NCBI GenBank assembly: GCA_964619155.1
Contig: CAZUEM010000031.1
Coordinates: 1-28,802 of the forward strand
Source: CAIXRL01 sp964619155
GTDB taxonomy: Bacteria; Eisenbacteria; RBG-16-71-46
Length of the DNA stretch: 28,802 nucleotides
Direction of reading: 5' to 3'
Position 1 is the first letter of the stretch; each line of letters begins with the position of its first letter. The position numbers and the translations under genes are program-made. The notes below the pieces were generated by a model. That model was not told where the DNA came from and ran no database searches. It was given only the letters and a program-made list of their open reading frames with translations. Below, one piece after another: positions 6,145 through 14,286 of this stretch.

Positions 6145-7245
6145 TCATTCCTCCGTCTTTCCCGGCGGCTCGGCCGGCAGCGGCAGCGAGACGCGCAGCG
6201 TCGCGCCGCCGCCCGGGTTGTTCTTGGCCGTCACGACGCCGCCCGTGTCGCGCACGATCTGCACCGAGATCGGCAGCCCGAGCCCGGTGCCCATGGAGCG
6301 CGTGGTGAAGAACGGATCGAAGATCTTCTCCATCAGGTCGCGCGGGATGCCCACCCCGGTGTCGCGGATCGAGACGTCCACGAGCGAGCGGCGCGTGCGG
6401 TAGCGGCGCACCGCGGTCGTGATGGTGAGCGTGCCGCCCTCGGGCATGGCCTGCGCGGCGTTGATGCACAGGTTGAGGAACACCTGCTGCATGAGGTCGG
6501 GGTCCACCTCGACGAGCGGCAGGTTCTCCATGAACTCGCGCACCACCGCGACCTGGGCGTCGGCGAGCTGCGCCTCCATCAGGTCGAGCGTGCGCTCGAG
6601 CACCTGGTGCAGGTCGCAGGGCTGCGGCCGCGCCTGCGGCGGCCGCGCGAAGAGCAGCAGGCCGGTGATGATCTGCTCGATCCGGTCCAGCTCCTTGATC
6701 ACGTCGTCGAGGTCCTCGCGGCGGGCGTCGCGCGGCTTGAGCTTCGAGGCCACGAACTGGACCGTGGTGCGGATGCCGGTGAGCGGGTTGCGGATCTCGT
6801 GGGCGACGTAGGCCGACAGCTCGCCCAGCGAGACCAGCCGGTCGATCTTCTTCTGGAACTCGCCGCCCTCGCTCTCGTAGATCGCCTCGGCCAGCACCAC
6901 CGAGCCCGTGACCTCGCCGTCCTCGTCGCGCATGGGCAGCGACTCGGCCTTGAGCGTGATCTCGCGGCCCTCGGTCTCGAGGCGGAACTCGCGCGCCTCG
7001 CGGGTCGAGCCCTTCAGCCAGCGCGCCTCGGCGCCCGGGAAGACGCGGTTGCCCGGCAGGCCGAGGAGCGCCCCCGGCTCCACGCTGAGCAGGTCCTCGA
7101 GGTGCCGGTTCGCGTAGACCACGCGCCGCTCGCGGTCGAGCGCCACGACCCCCTGCTCGAGCGTGTCGAGCACGAGGGCCGGCAGCGGCAGCTCGCGGAC
7201 GTCCGCCTCGGTGTCTCCGGGCCGGTGGAGCACGTCGGTGCGCAC
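6145..7245 (-). CDS. NtrB-like cytosolic sensor histidine kinase (PAS-HisKA-HATPase)
   Basis: A 366-residue kinase. A PAS domain (~25-120) is followed by the H-box LGELSAYVAHEIRNPLTGI with phospho-acceptor H149. The ATPase domain has an N-box (FLNLCINAAQAM), G1 box DTGVGIP, F-box FDPFFTT and G2 box GTGLGL. No membrane segment or signal peptide is seen, so it should sense a cytoplasmic cue through the PAS domain. The start is a GTG (7245-7243) with GAAGGA about 7 bases upstream. It forms a two-gene operon with the NtrC-type regulator, its presumed partner. A TAACTC element in GTGCTAACTCTTGG at ~7345-7355 (minus) is a possible -10. The pair resembles NtrBC, but there are no nitrogen genes nearby, so the name ntrB is not justified. 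Confidence 0.93.
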   Translation of the reverse strand: MRTDVLHRPGDTEADVRELPLPALVLDTLEQGVVALDRERRVVYANRHLEDLLSVEPGALLGLPGNRVFPGAEARWLKGSTREAREFRLETEGREITLKAESLPMRDEDGEVTGSVVLAEAIYESEGGEFQKKIDRLVSLGELSAYVAHEIRNPLTGIRTTVQFVASKLKPRDARREDLDDVIKELDRIEQIITGLLLFARPPQARPQPCDLHQVLERTLDLMEAQLADAQVAVVREFMENLPLVEVDPDLMQQVFLNLCINAAQAMPEGGTLTITTAVRRYRTRRSLVDVSIRDTGVGIPRDLMEKIFDPFFTTRSMGTGLGLPISVQIVRDTGGVVTAKNNPGGGATLRVSLPLPAEPPGKTEE

Positions 7246-7421
7246 GGTGCAGTCCTTCGCGGTGCGAGGCGGTCATCCGCACCCGCGCGCCCGTCCGGGC
7301 GCGCTCGGCGGCGGGGCCGATCCCTCGGCGGTGGTGACGTGGGCCAAGAGTTAGCACAGCGCTTCCCCGCGCGGAACGCGAAACTGCGTCCCCGCGGGGC
7401 CCGCGCGAGGGCGCCGGCGCG

Positions 7422-7451
7422 TTGTGCCGGGAGCGCCGGGGCTGTTAGACT
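7422..7451 (+). promoter_or_regulatory. probable promoter of the parvulin-type foldase gene
   Basis: TTGTGC (7422-7427) and TAGACT (7446-7451) are separated by 18 bp, ~60 bases before the ATG at 7512. The remaining part of the divergent gap 7246-7511 holds the kinase promoter region and no further gene. Confidence 0.5.
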
Positions 7452-7511
7452 CGCCGCCCTCATTGGCCACAACGGCCGTCGTCTCGCCCGTCCCCATCGC
7501 GGAGCTCCCGA

Positions 7512-9338
7512 ATGCTGTCTCACCTGCGCGCCGGCAGCAAGCGCACCAAGGTCATCTGGCTGGTCGTCACCGTCGCCACCGTGTTCACCTTCCTCATCGG
7601 CTTCAGCTTCTTCGGGAGCATGGGAAGCGACACGAACCTCGCCGCCCGGCAGTCGGGCACGTACGGCGAGATCAACGGCGAGAAGGTCACCGCCGACGTG
7701 TGGAACGGGGCGCTGGCCGCGGCCATCGAGGCGTACCGCCAGCAGTACGGCCAGGACCCGTCCGACCGCGACCTCAAGTCGGTCGAGCAGCGCGCCTGGC
7801 GCACGCTCGTCAACGAGCACCTGTTCGCGGCCGAGGCGAAGAACGCCGGGATCAAGGTGAGCGACAACGACGTGATCGTCGGCATGCGCACCTCGCCCCC
7901 GTCCATCCTGTACGCGCAGCCCGCGTTCCAGACCGACGGCAAGTTCGACCCGCAGAAGTACATGCAGGCGCTCGGCAACCCGAACATCGACTGGTCGCCG
8001 TTCGAGGACCAGATGCGCCGCGAGCTGCCCGTGCGCCGCCTGCAGGAACGCCTGATGTCGTCGCTCAAGCTGTCCGAGGGCGAACTGCGCGAGGCGTTCC
8101 ACGACCGCTACGACCGGCTGAGCGCGGTCGTCGTCAACGTCCCGCCCGCGGACACGGGCTCGGCCGGCGGCTCGGACGCCGAGATGCAGAAGGTGTACGA
8201 GCGCTTCCGCACCCGCCTCGCGACGCCGGCGCGCACGCAGCTCGAGTTGCTCGCGATCCCGGTCCAGTACAGCCCGGCCGAGGTGCAGGACGCCACCGAC
8301 CGGGCCAAAGCCGTCTACGACCGCGCCGTCGCCGGCGAGGACTGGAACGCGCTCGTGCGCGACAACTCCGAAGGCGCCAACGCCACCCGCGGCGGCGTGA
8401 TCGACCAGTTCATCCCGCCCGCCCAGATGGGCCCGGTCGGCGCGCAGATCGCGACGACGCCTCCCGGCGGCGTCGTTCCGCCCTACCGCGAGGGCGGCCA
8501 GGTCATCGTCTTCAAGGTGCTCGACCCGGCCCGCGACTCCGTCGCCCGCAACGCGCCCGCCGGCACCGTGAAGCTCGCCCAGATCACGATCCGCCTGCGG
8601 CCCTCGAGCGAGTCGCTGCGCCAGCAGTTCGAGACCGCCCAGGCGATCGCCGGCCGGGCGAAGCAGGTCGGGCTGTCCAAGGCGGCGACCGAGAAGGGCC
8701 TCGCCACCGAGAAGACGCCGCCGTTCGACCAGAACAACCTGCCGCCGCAGCTCTACGTCGCGCCCGACTGCGCGGACTGGGGCCTTTCGGCCAAGCAGGG
8801 CGAGGTGAGCCCGGTGTTCAGCACCGGCGACGTGCTGATCGTCGCCCAGGTCGCGATGCAGCACGCGCCCGGCCCGCCGACGCGCGCCGAGGTGGGAGAC
8901 CAGCTCAAGCAGCTCGCCGACGTCGAGAAGCGCGTCCAGATCGCGAAGCCGCGCGCCGACCAGGTCGCGCAGGCGCTGAAGGCGGGCCGGTCGCTCGAGC
9001 AGGCCGCGCAGGCGGCCGGCCTCTCGGCCATGCCGGTCCAGTTCACGCGCCAGCAGCCGGACCCGCGGCTGATGGTGGCGCCCGAGCTCCAGGGCGCGCT
9101 GTGGGCGGCCAAGCCCGGGCAGGTCGTGGGCCCGTTCGAGACGCTGGGCGGCTGGTACTTCGCCCGCCTCGAGAGCGTGGCGGCGGCCGCGGACAGCCTC
9201 TACAACGACCAGCTCAAGGGCCAGCTCACGACCGAGATCCTGACGCGGCGTCAGCGCACGTTCTTCGACGGCTACCTGAACACGCTGCGCGGCAAGGCCA
9301 AGGTCGTGGACAACCGCAGGGCCTTCCTCAGCAACTGA
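7512..9338 (+). CDS. membrane-anchored parvulin-type peptidyl-prolyl isomerase (PpiD/SurA-like)
   Basis: A 608-residue protein. A positively charged N-terminus (KRTK) precedes one transmembrane helix (~13-35, TKVIWLVVTVATVFTFLIGF). The rest should lie in the periplasm. Residues ~50-200 resemble the SurA/PpiD N-terminal chaperone domain (the 'INGEKVTADVWN...' start is typical). Residues ~235-345 form a parvulin-like PPIase domain (AGEDWNALVRDNSEGAN...GGVIDQF...PPGGVVPPYREGGQVIVFKV). Residues ~350-450 look like a second, more degenerate copy, and a C-terminal helical arm follows. This is the PpiD architecture: folding newly exported outer-membrane or periplasmic proteins at the Sec translocon. 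An RBS-like GGAG lies 8 bases before the ATG. It is monocistronic, ending in a bidirectional terminator. Confidence 0.88.
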   Translation: MLSHLRAGSKRTKVIWLVVTVATVFTFLIGFSFFGSMGSDTNLAARQSGTYGEINGEKVTADVWNGALAAAIEAYRQQYGQDPSDRDLKSVEQRAWRTLVNEHLFAAEAKNAGIKVSDNDVIVGMRTSPPSILYAQPAFQTDGKFDPQKYMQALGNPNIDWSPFEDQMRRELPVRRLQERLMSSLKLSEGELREAFHDRYDRLSAVVVNVPPADTGSAGGSDAEMQKVYERFRTRLATPARTQLELLAIPVQYSPAEVQDATDRAKAVYDRAVAGEDWNALVRDNSEGANATRGGVIDQFIPPAQMGPVGAQIATTPPGGVVPPYREGGQVIVFKVLDPARDSVARNAPAGTVKLAQITIRLRPSSESLRQQFETAQAIAGRAKQVGLSKAATEKGLATEKTPPFDQNNLPPQLYVAPDCADWGLSAKQGEVSPVFSTGDVLIVAQVAMQHAPGPPTRAEVGDQLKQLADVEKRVQIAKPRADQVAQALKAGRSLEQAAQAAGLSAMPVQFTRQQPDPRLMVAPELQGALWAAKPGQVVGPFETLGGWYFARLESVAAAADSLYNDQLKGQLTTEILTRRQRTFFDGYLNTLRGKAKVVDNRRAFLSN

Positions 9339-9343
9339 TCCCC

Positions 9344-9362
9344 CGCGGCCTTCGGGGCCGCG
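9344..9362 (+). other. short hairpin after the foldase stop codon
   Basis: CGCGGCC (9344-9350) pairs with GGCCGCG (9356-9362) around a 5-base loop, 5 bases past the TGA, followed by AAACGAAA. It precedes the larger terminator hairpin and may assist termination or mRNA stability. Confidence 0.4.
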
Positions 9363-9370
9363 AAACGAAA

Positions 9371-9416
9371 CGACCGGCGCGGTCCCGGGTGTCCCGGGGC
9401 CGCGCCGGTCGCTTTC
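9371..9416. terminator. bidirectional intrinsic terminator between foldase gene and tatA
   Basis: A long GC-rich hairpin: CGACCGGCGCGG at 9371-9382 pairs with CCGCGCCGGTCG at 9400-9411, and an inner CCCGGG/CCCGGG extends the stem around TGT. On the plus strand it is followed by CTTTCG, on the minus strand by TTTCGTTTCG. It therefore serves both convergent transcripts. Confidence 0.8.
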
Positions 9417-9439
9417 GGGGCGTCCTCTCCCCGGCGGGA

Positions 9440-9649
9440 TCAGCCGGCGGACTTCTTGTCGTTCGGCTTCGACGGATCCGCGGGCGGCTCGTCGCGCTGG
9501 ATCTCGTCCGTGATCTCGCGCTGCGCCTTCTTGAACTCGCGGATCGCCTGCCCGAACCCGCGCGCCATCTTCGGGAGCTGGCTGGGCCCGAAGAGCAGCA
9601 GCACGATGAGCAGCACGATCAGCATTTCCCCGCCACCGAAGTTGAACAC
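9440..9649 (-). CDS. tatA: Sec-independent translocase subunit TatA/TatE
   Basis: A 69-residue protein with the complete TatA layout. A short N-terminal tail and one transmembrane helix (MLIVLLIVLLLFGP) lead into the conserved hinge FGPSQLPKMARGFGQAIREFKKA and a charged, disordered C-terminus. TatA oligomerises to form the passage for folded Tat substrates together with TatC, which is not in this window. The start is a GTG (9649-9647) with GGAGGA 6 bases upstream. It is the last gene of the minus-strand run and ends before the shared terminator. TatB is a possible alternative, but the length and the FGP motif without a long amphipathic tail favour TatA. Confidence 0.93.
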   Translation of the reverse strand: MFNFGGGEMLIVLLIVLLLFGPSQLPKMARGFGQAIREFKKAQREITDEIQRDEPPADPSKPNDKKSAG

Positions 9650-9674
9650 GTCCGTTCCTCCGTCGATGAAACGA

Positions 9675-10103
9675 TCAGGGCTCGATCTGCAACCGGCTGC
9701 GGTCGCTGCCGATGATCACGCTGACGTCCGCCAGGTCCGAGTCCCAGGCCTGCCGGATGAGCGGCGGCCCGCCGAGATAATGCGCCACTTCGCGCGCCGT
9801 GGAAAGGTCGCTCCGCCGGGCCACCACGACCGAGGCGAAGTAGTCGGAGCGGTCGGCGTTCCGGACGTCCACGACCTGGAACCCGCCCTCGCGCAGGTAC
9901 GACGCCAGCCGGCCGCCGACGCCGGTCTCCCCCGACCCGTTGAGGATCTGCACGCGGACGACTCGCGCGCTCTTCGAGAACCGGGGCGCGGCGCCGAGGC
10001 CGCCGAAGCGGGTCCACGCCCACGAGCCGGCCAGCGCCAGCACCACCAGCGCGAGCGCCCAGACGAGCGGCCCGCCCGCCGGGGCGCCCCGCCTACGCGC
10101 CAC
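9675..10103 (-). CDS. membrane-anchored LytR C-terminal (LytR_C)-domain protein
   Basis: A 142-residue protein. A basic N-terminus (RRR) and one transmembrane helix (~12-30) are followed by a LytR_C-like domain (VVRVQILNGSGETGVGGRLASYL ... DVRNADRSDYFASVVVARR ... VSVIIGSD). In LytR-CpsA-Psr proteins this domain follows the ligase domain; here it stands alone on a membrane anchor. The role is probably envelope-related, but no enzymatic function can be assigned. The GTG start (10103-10101) overlaps the end of the HIT gene by 11 bases, so translation is probably coupled. tatA follows 25 bases downstream. Confidence 0.8.
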   Translation of the reverse strand: MARRRGAPAGGPLVWALALVVLALAGSWAWTRFGGLGAAPRFSKSARVVRVQILNGSGETGVGGRLASYLREGGFQVVDVRNADRSDYFASVVVARRSDLSTAREVAHYLGGPPLIRQAWDSDLADVSVIIGSDRSRLQIEP

Positions 10104-10638
10104 CGCGGCGCCCCTTCGGCCGGTCCGCGGCGACCGCGGCGCGCAGCCGCTTCCAGGTGCGCGCGAGCGACTCCGGCAGCACCTTGGTGCCGCCGACGAC
10201 CGGCATGAAGTTCGTGTCCCCGTCCCAGCGCGGCACGAGGTGCAGGTGCAGGTGGCCGGGGAACCCCGCGCCGGCCACGCGGCCGACGTTGAGCCCGTAG
10301 TTGACGCCGTGCGGCCGGTACTCGGCCGCGAGCGCGCGCTCGGCGAGCGCGGTCAGCTCGTGCAGGTCGTCGCGCTCGGGGGCGGTGAGGTCGGTGAACC
10401 GCGCCGCGTGGCGCTTCACCGCCACCATCAGGTGCGCGGTGTTGTACGGGTAGCGGTTGAGCAGCAGCACGGCGTGCGGCCGGCGCGCGAGCACGAGGTC
10501 GCGCGCGTCGGCGCGGCCCTTCGCGACCCGGCAGAACAGGCAGCCCGCCGGCTCCGCGGCGCCCCGGATGTAGGTCATGCGCCACGGCGCCCACAGGCGC
10601 TCGAGCGCCGCCGCCGGACGCTTCGCGCGGGCGGCCAT
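10093..10638 (-). CDS. HIT-family nucleotide hydrolase/phosphorylase
   Basis: A 181-residue histidine-triad protein. The active-site motif is H129-L-H131-L-H133-LVPRW, preceded by NRYPYNTAHLMV (nucleotide binding) and an N-terminal LERLWAPWRMTYI segment. That segment and CLFC (33-36) are typical of the Ap4A phosphorylase-like HIT subgroup of actinobacteria and others. It probably cleaves diadenosine polyphosphates or related adenosine nucleotides. The start codon shares one base with the preceding stop (TGATG), so it is translationally coupled to the uridylyltransferase gene. Confidence 0.92.
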   Translation of the reverse strand: MAARAKRPAAALERLWAPWRMTYIRGAAEPAGCLFCRVAKGRADARDLVLARRPHAVLLLNRYPYNTAHLMVAVKRHAARFTDLTAPERDDLHELTALAERALAAEYRPHGVNYGLNVGRVAGAGFPGHLHLHLVPRWDGDTNFMPVVGGTKVLPESLARTWKRLRAAVAADRPKGRRGGA

Positions 10639-11405
10639 CAGCGGCCTCCCCGCAGCGCGCGGTGGACGGCCTCGGCCTCGGCGAGCTGGTCCACGGTGTT
10701 GATCCCGAGCAGCTCGCGGTGGTCCCTCGCGCACTCGACCGCCGCCTTCTCGCCGCGCGCGCGCAGCAGCGCGACCGTGTCGGTGAGGTAGTACTCGCCC
10801 TGGGCGTTCTCGGCGGTCAGGCCGTCGAGCACGTTCTCGAGCGAGCGCCAGCGGAACGCGTAGATGCCCGAGTTGACCTCGTCCAGCGCGCGCTCGGCCT
10901 CGCTCGCGTCCTTCTCCTCGACGATGCGCTCGATGCCGGCGCCGTCGGCGGTGCGGACGACGCGGCCGTAGCCCTTCGGGTCGGGCAGCCGCATGCTGAG
11001 CACGGTGACCGAGGCGCCCGAGGCGGCGTGCGTCTCGAGCAGCTCGTGCAGCGTGCCCGGGGTGAGCAGCGGGGTGTCGCCGCACACGACGAGCAGCGTG
11101 CCGTCGAAGCCGCCCAGCGCGGGCTCGGCCATCATGCAGGCGTGCCCGGTGCCGCGCTGCTCCGCCTGCACCGCCCACTCGAGGTCGGCGCGGTCCGCGA
11201 ACGCCTCGACCACCCGCTCTCGCTGGTGGCCGATCACGACCACCTTGCGCGCCACGCCGAGGTCGTCGAGCGTGGCGAGCACGTGCGCGAGCAGCGGCCG
11301 GCCGGCCATCGGGTGCAGCACCTTGGCGAGGTCGCTGTTCATGCGCTTGCCCATGCCGGCCGCGAGCACGAGGGCGGCGGTGTCGGGATGCGAGTACCGG
11401 CTCAT
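10638..11405 (-). CDS. GlmU-type nucleotidyltransferase lacking the acetyltransferase domain
   Basis: A 255-residue protein corresponding to the N-terminal pyrophosphorylase half of GlmU. It has LAAGMGKRMNSDLAKVLH (signature and catalytic Lys), QRGTGHA, CGDTPLL, KGYGRV, VNSGIYAF and NAQGEYYLTD, all in the canonical order. The left-handed beta-helix acetyltransferase half (~200 residues) is absent and the frame ends cleanly, so this is a single-domain version. It would convert GlcNAc-1-P and UTP to UDP-GlcNAc, or act on a related sugar phosphate. Acetylation of GlcN-1-P would need another protein. The chosen ATG overlaps the panC stop as ATGA; an in-frame ATG at 11417 is possible. Confidence 0.88.
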   Translation of the reverse strand: MSRYSHPDTAALVLAAGMGKRMNSDLAKVLHPMAGRPLLAHVLATLDDLGVARKVVVIGHQRERVVEAFADRADLEWAVQAEQRGTGHACMMAEPALGGFDGTLLVVCGDTPLLTPGTLHELLETHAASGASVTVLSMRLPDPKGYGRVVRTADGAGIERIVEEKDASEAERALDEVNSGIYAFRWRSLENVLDGLTAENAQGEYYLTDTVALLRARGEKAAVECARDHRELLGINTVDQLAEAEAVHRALRGGR

Positions 11406-12277
11406 CGGGGGCTCCATTCGAAGTTGTCGATCAGGCGCGCCGGGCCCACGCGGGCCGCCACCGCCACGAGCACGCGGACGCTCACGCGCCGCACGGGCGC
11501 GAGCGTGGCCGCGTCCACGACCGCCACGTAGTCCTCCCGGACGAGCGGGTAGCCGGCCCACTCGCGGCGGATCGCCGCCGCGAGCCGCGCCGCCGAGCGC
11601 TCGCCGCGCTCGAGCAGCGCGCGCGCCGACGCGAGGCCCTGCGAGAGCGCGACCGCGTGCTGGCGCTCGCGCGCGCCGAGGTAGGCGTTGCGCGACGACA
11701 GCGCGAGGCCGTCCTCCTCGCGCACGGTCGGCCCGCGCCGCACGGCGACCGGCATCAGCAGGTCGGCGCACATGCGCTCGATTACGATGGCCTGCTGCGC
11801 GTCCTTCTGGCCCAGCCACAGCACGTCGGGCTGCACCGCGTGCAGCAGCCGCGCGACCACGGTGGTGACGCCGTCGAAGTGCCCGGGCCGCGACGCGCCT
11901 TCGAGCACGGTCGTGAGTCCCTCCACGCGCACGCGCGTGCGGTCGCCGGGCGGGTAGACGTCCCCGACGCGCGGCTCCCAGAGCAGGTCCACGCCCGCCG
12001 CGGCGAAGCGCGCGCGGTCGCGGCGGACCGGCCGGGGGTAGCGCGCGAAGTCCTCCGCCGGGCCGAACTGCAGCGGGTTGACGAAGATGCTCGCCACCAC
12101 GCGGTCGGCCGAGCGGCGCGCGAGGCGGACGAGCGAGAGGTGCCCGTCGTGGATCGCGCCCATGGTCGGCACGAACGCCACGCGCTCGCCGCGGCGGCGG
12201 AACGCCGCGAGCGCGGCGCGCAGGTCGCGCACCGCGGTCACGCGGCGCATCGGTGCGCGGCGGGTGCGCGAGGCCAC
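11402..12277 (-). CDS. panC: pantothenate synthetase PanC
   Basis: A 291-residue enzyme that joins pantoate and beta-alanine with ATP. Visible motifs are FVPTMGAIHDGHLSLV (HxGH), ASIFVNPLQFGPAEDFARYPR, LWLGQKDAQQ and the KMSKS-like REEDGLALSSRN. The C-terminal domain is present (VREDYVAVVDAATL...). The start is uncertain: the GTG at 12277 follows the panB stop by 2 bases, while an ATG at 12250 begins at MRRVTAVRDL, closer to the usual PanC N-terminus. It sits directly behind panB, the usual pairing for coenzyme A precursor synthesis. Confidence 0.95.
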   Translation of the reverse strand: MASRTRRAPMRRVTAVRDLRAALAAFRRRGERVAFVPTMGAIHDGHLSLVRLARRSADRVVASIFVNPLQFGPAEDFARYPRPVRRDRARFAAAGVDLLWEPRVGDVYPPGDRTRVRVEGLTTVLEGASRPGHFDGVTTVVARLLHAVQPDVLWLGQKDAQQAIVIERMCADLLMPVAVRRGPTVREEDGLALSSRNAYLGARERQHAVALSQGLASARALLERGERSAARLAAAIRREWAGYPLVREDYVAVVDAATLAPVRRVSVRVLVAVAARVGPARLIDNFEWSPR

Positions 12278-12279
12278 GG

Positions 12280-13116
12280 TCAGTAGGACTCCGCGTCGCC
12301 GGGGAACCGGCGCGCCTTGACGTCGCCGACGTAGCGGCCGAACGCCTCGCGCAGCGCGTCGCCGATCTCCGCGTAGCGGCGCACGAACTTCGCCTGCCGC
12401 CCGAAGTACAGGCCCATCATGTCGTGCGTCACCAGCACCTGGCCGTCGCAGTTCACGCCCGCCCCGATGCCGATCGTCGGCACCTGCAGCTCGCGCGAGA
12501 CCAGGGCGCCGAGCTTGGCCGGGATGCCCTCGAGCACGATCGCGAAGCAGCCGTTCGCCTCGAGCCGCTTCGCCTCGTGCACGAGCCGCTCCTGGTCGGC
12601 CTCGCCGCGCGCCTGCACCTTGTAGCCGCCGAACGCCAGCACCGACTGCGGCGTCAGCCCGAGGTGGCCCATGACCGGGATGCCGGCGTCGACGATGCGG
12701 CGCACCGCGTCCGCGACGCGCTCGCCGCCCTCGAGCTTGACGGCGTCCGCGCCGCCCTCCTGCACGAAGCGGCCGGCGTTGATCACCGCCTGCTCGACGC
12801 TCGCCTGGTAGCTCATGAACGGCATGTCGCCCACGACCAGCGCCGACGGCTTCGCGCGCGTCACCGCCTTCACGTGGTGCAGCATGTCCTCCATGGTCAC
12901 GGGCAGCGTGCTCTCGTAGCCGAGCACGACGGTGCCGACCGAGTCGCCGACCAGCAGCACGTCCACGCCCGCCTCGTCGGCGAGCCGCGCGGTCGGGTAG
13001 TCGTACGCGGTCACGACGCTCACCACCTCGCCGCGCCGCTTCATCTCGACGACGGCCGGCGCCGTCACCTTCGCGCGCCGCTTCGCGCCGGCGCCCACGG
13101 CCGGGTCTCCGCTCAT
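12280..13116 (-). CDS. panB: ketopantoate hydroxymethyltransferase PanB
   Basis: A 278-residue TIM-barrel enzyme making ketopantoate from 2-oxoisovalerate with methylenetetrahydrofolate. Motifs seen: VTAYDYPTARLADEAGVDVLLVGDS (metal-binding Asp), VVGDMPFMSY, AVKLEGG, MGHLGLTPQS, FAIVLEGIPAKL, TIGIGAG and the end LVTHDMMGL. Its ATG overlaps the kinase stop as ATGA, and panC follows 2 bases after its own stop. The folate genes upstream in the run fit its need for a folate cofactor. Confidence 0.97.
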   Translation of the reverse strand: MSGDPAVGAGAKRRAKVTAPAVVEMKRRGEVVSVVTAYDYPTARLADEAGVDVLLVGDSVGTVVLGYESTLPVTMEDMLHHVKAVTRAKPSALVVGDMPFMSYQASVEQAVINAGRFVQEGGADAVKLEGGERVADAVRRIVDAGIPVMGHLGLTPQSVLAFGGYKVQARGEADQERLVHEAKRLEANGCFAIVLEGIPAKLGALVSRELQVPTIGIGAGVNCDGQVLVTHDMMGLYFGRQAKFVRRYAEIGDALREAFGRYVGDVKARRFPGDAESY

Positions 13117-13763
13117 GACGTCCGTCCCTTCTCGATCGGCCGGTAGTACAGCGTCCCCTGCGTGTGCGAGAGGATGCGCCTGACCAGGTCCTCGTAGTCG
13201 TCGGGCTGGTTCACGAAGTCGATGGCGTTGGTGTCCACGACCAGCAGCGGCGTGTCCGCGTAGTGGAAGAAGTAGTGGTTGTACGCGTCGTTGAGCTGGC
13301 CGATGTACTCGCGCTCCATCTCGCGCTCGAACGGGCGGTCGCGCTTGCGGATGCGCTCCATGAGCGTGTCGGTCGTGGCCTGCAGGTAGACGACGACGTC
13401 GGGCCTGACCACGTCCAGCTCGAGCCAGCCGACGAGGCGCTCGTAGAGCTGCATCTCGCGCCCGGCCAGGTTCAGGCTCGCGAAGATGCGGTCCTTCTGG
13501 AACAGGTAGTCCGCGACCAGCCGGTCGTTGAACAGGTTCGTCTGCTTCAGGTCGCGCTGCTGCTGGTAGCGGCTGAACAGGAAGTGCATCTGCGTCTGGA
13601 ACGCGAAGCGCGCCCGGTCCTTGTAGAAGTCCTTGAGGAACGGGTTCTCCTCGACCTCCTCCAGCACGAGCTGCGCCTGCAGCCGTTCGGTGAGCATGCG
13701 CGCGAGGCTCGTCTTGCCGGCGCCGATGACGCCCTCGATGACGAGATAGCGGTTCTCGCTCAC
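13113..13763 (-). CDS. deoxynucleoside kinase (dAdo/dGuo/dCyd kinase family)
   Basis: A 216-residue P-loop kinase with Walker A EGVIGAGKTS (~10-19). A Glu-rich EEVEENPFLKDFY substrate-binding segment, DRLVADYLFQKDRIFA (the family DRS-like motif) and the lid RIRKRDRPFERE follow. This pattern is typical of bacterial deoxyadenosine/deoxyguanosine kinases that salvage deoxynucleosides. The exact nucleoside specificity cannot be read by eye. The start is GTG (13763-13761), 28 bases after the folK stop. Placement between folK and panB recurs in several phyla, possibly only as cotranscription. Confidence 0.93.
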   Translation of the reverse strand: MSENRYLVIEGVIGAGKTSLARMLTERLQAQLVLEEVEENPFLKDFYKDRARFAFQTQMHFLFSRYQQQRDLKQTNLFNDRLVADYLFQKDRIFASLNLAGREMQLYERLVGWLELDVVRPDVVVYLQATTDTLMERIRKRDRPFEREMEREYIGQLNDAYNHYFFHYADTPLLVVDTNAIDFVNQPDDYEDLVRRILSHTQGTLYYRPIEKGRTS

Positions 13764-13791
13764 GCGCGCTCCGCGGGGCCCGGCGGCGGGG

Positions 13792-14286
13792 TCAGTTCCA
13801 GGAGAGCGTTCCCCGCTTGACCAGCGGGCGCGCGCCCAGCCGGTTCAGGTGCGCGGCCATGGTCTCGCCGGTGCCGGGGTGGACGAGCCGCGGGTCGAGT
13901 TCCACGAGCGGCACGAGCACGAACGAGCGGCGGATGATCTCCGGGTGCGGCACGCGCAGGTCGTCCTCCTCGATGATCTCGTCGCCGTAGAGCAGCAGGT
14001 CGAGGTCGATCGTGCGCGGGCCCCAGGGCTGCGTACGGACGCGCCCGAGGCGCTTCTCGATGAGCAGCAGGTTCCACAGCAGCTGCCGCGGCTCCAACTC
14101 GGTGTCCAGGAGCGCGGCGGCATTGAGGAAGTTCGGCTGGTCCACCTCGCCCGCCGGCTCCGTGTCGTAGAGCGAGGACACGCGCAGCAGGTCGGTGTCG
14201 GGCAGGTCGGCGATCGCCTCGAGCGCCGCGCGGATCTGCGCTTCGCGGTCGCCGAGGTTCGAGCCGAGCCCGATGTAGGCCTTCAT
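13792..14286 (-). CDS. folK: 6-hydroxymethyl-7,8-dihydropterin pyrophosphokinase FolK
   Basis: A 164-residue HPPK. The N-terminal AYIGLGSNLGDR, central DQPNFLNAAALLDT, the signature WGPRTIDLDLLLYGD (91-102 region; D94 and D96 bind Mg) and RVPHP are all present. It transfers pyrophosphate from ATP to the pterin in folate synthesis, the step after FolB. The ATG overlaps the folB stop as ATGA. It is of normal length and not fused to FolB or FolP. Confidence 0.96.
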   Translation of the reverse strand: MKAYIGLGSNLGDREAQIRAALEAIADLPDTDLLRVSSLYDTEPAGEVDQPNFLNAAALLDTELEPRQLLWNLLLIEKRLGRVRTQPWGPRTIDLDLLLYGDEIIEEDDLRVPHPEIIRRSFVLVPLVELDPRLVHPGTGETMAAHLNRLGARPLVKRGTLSWN

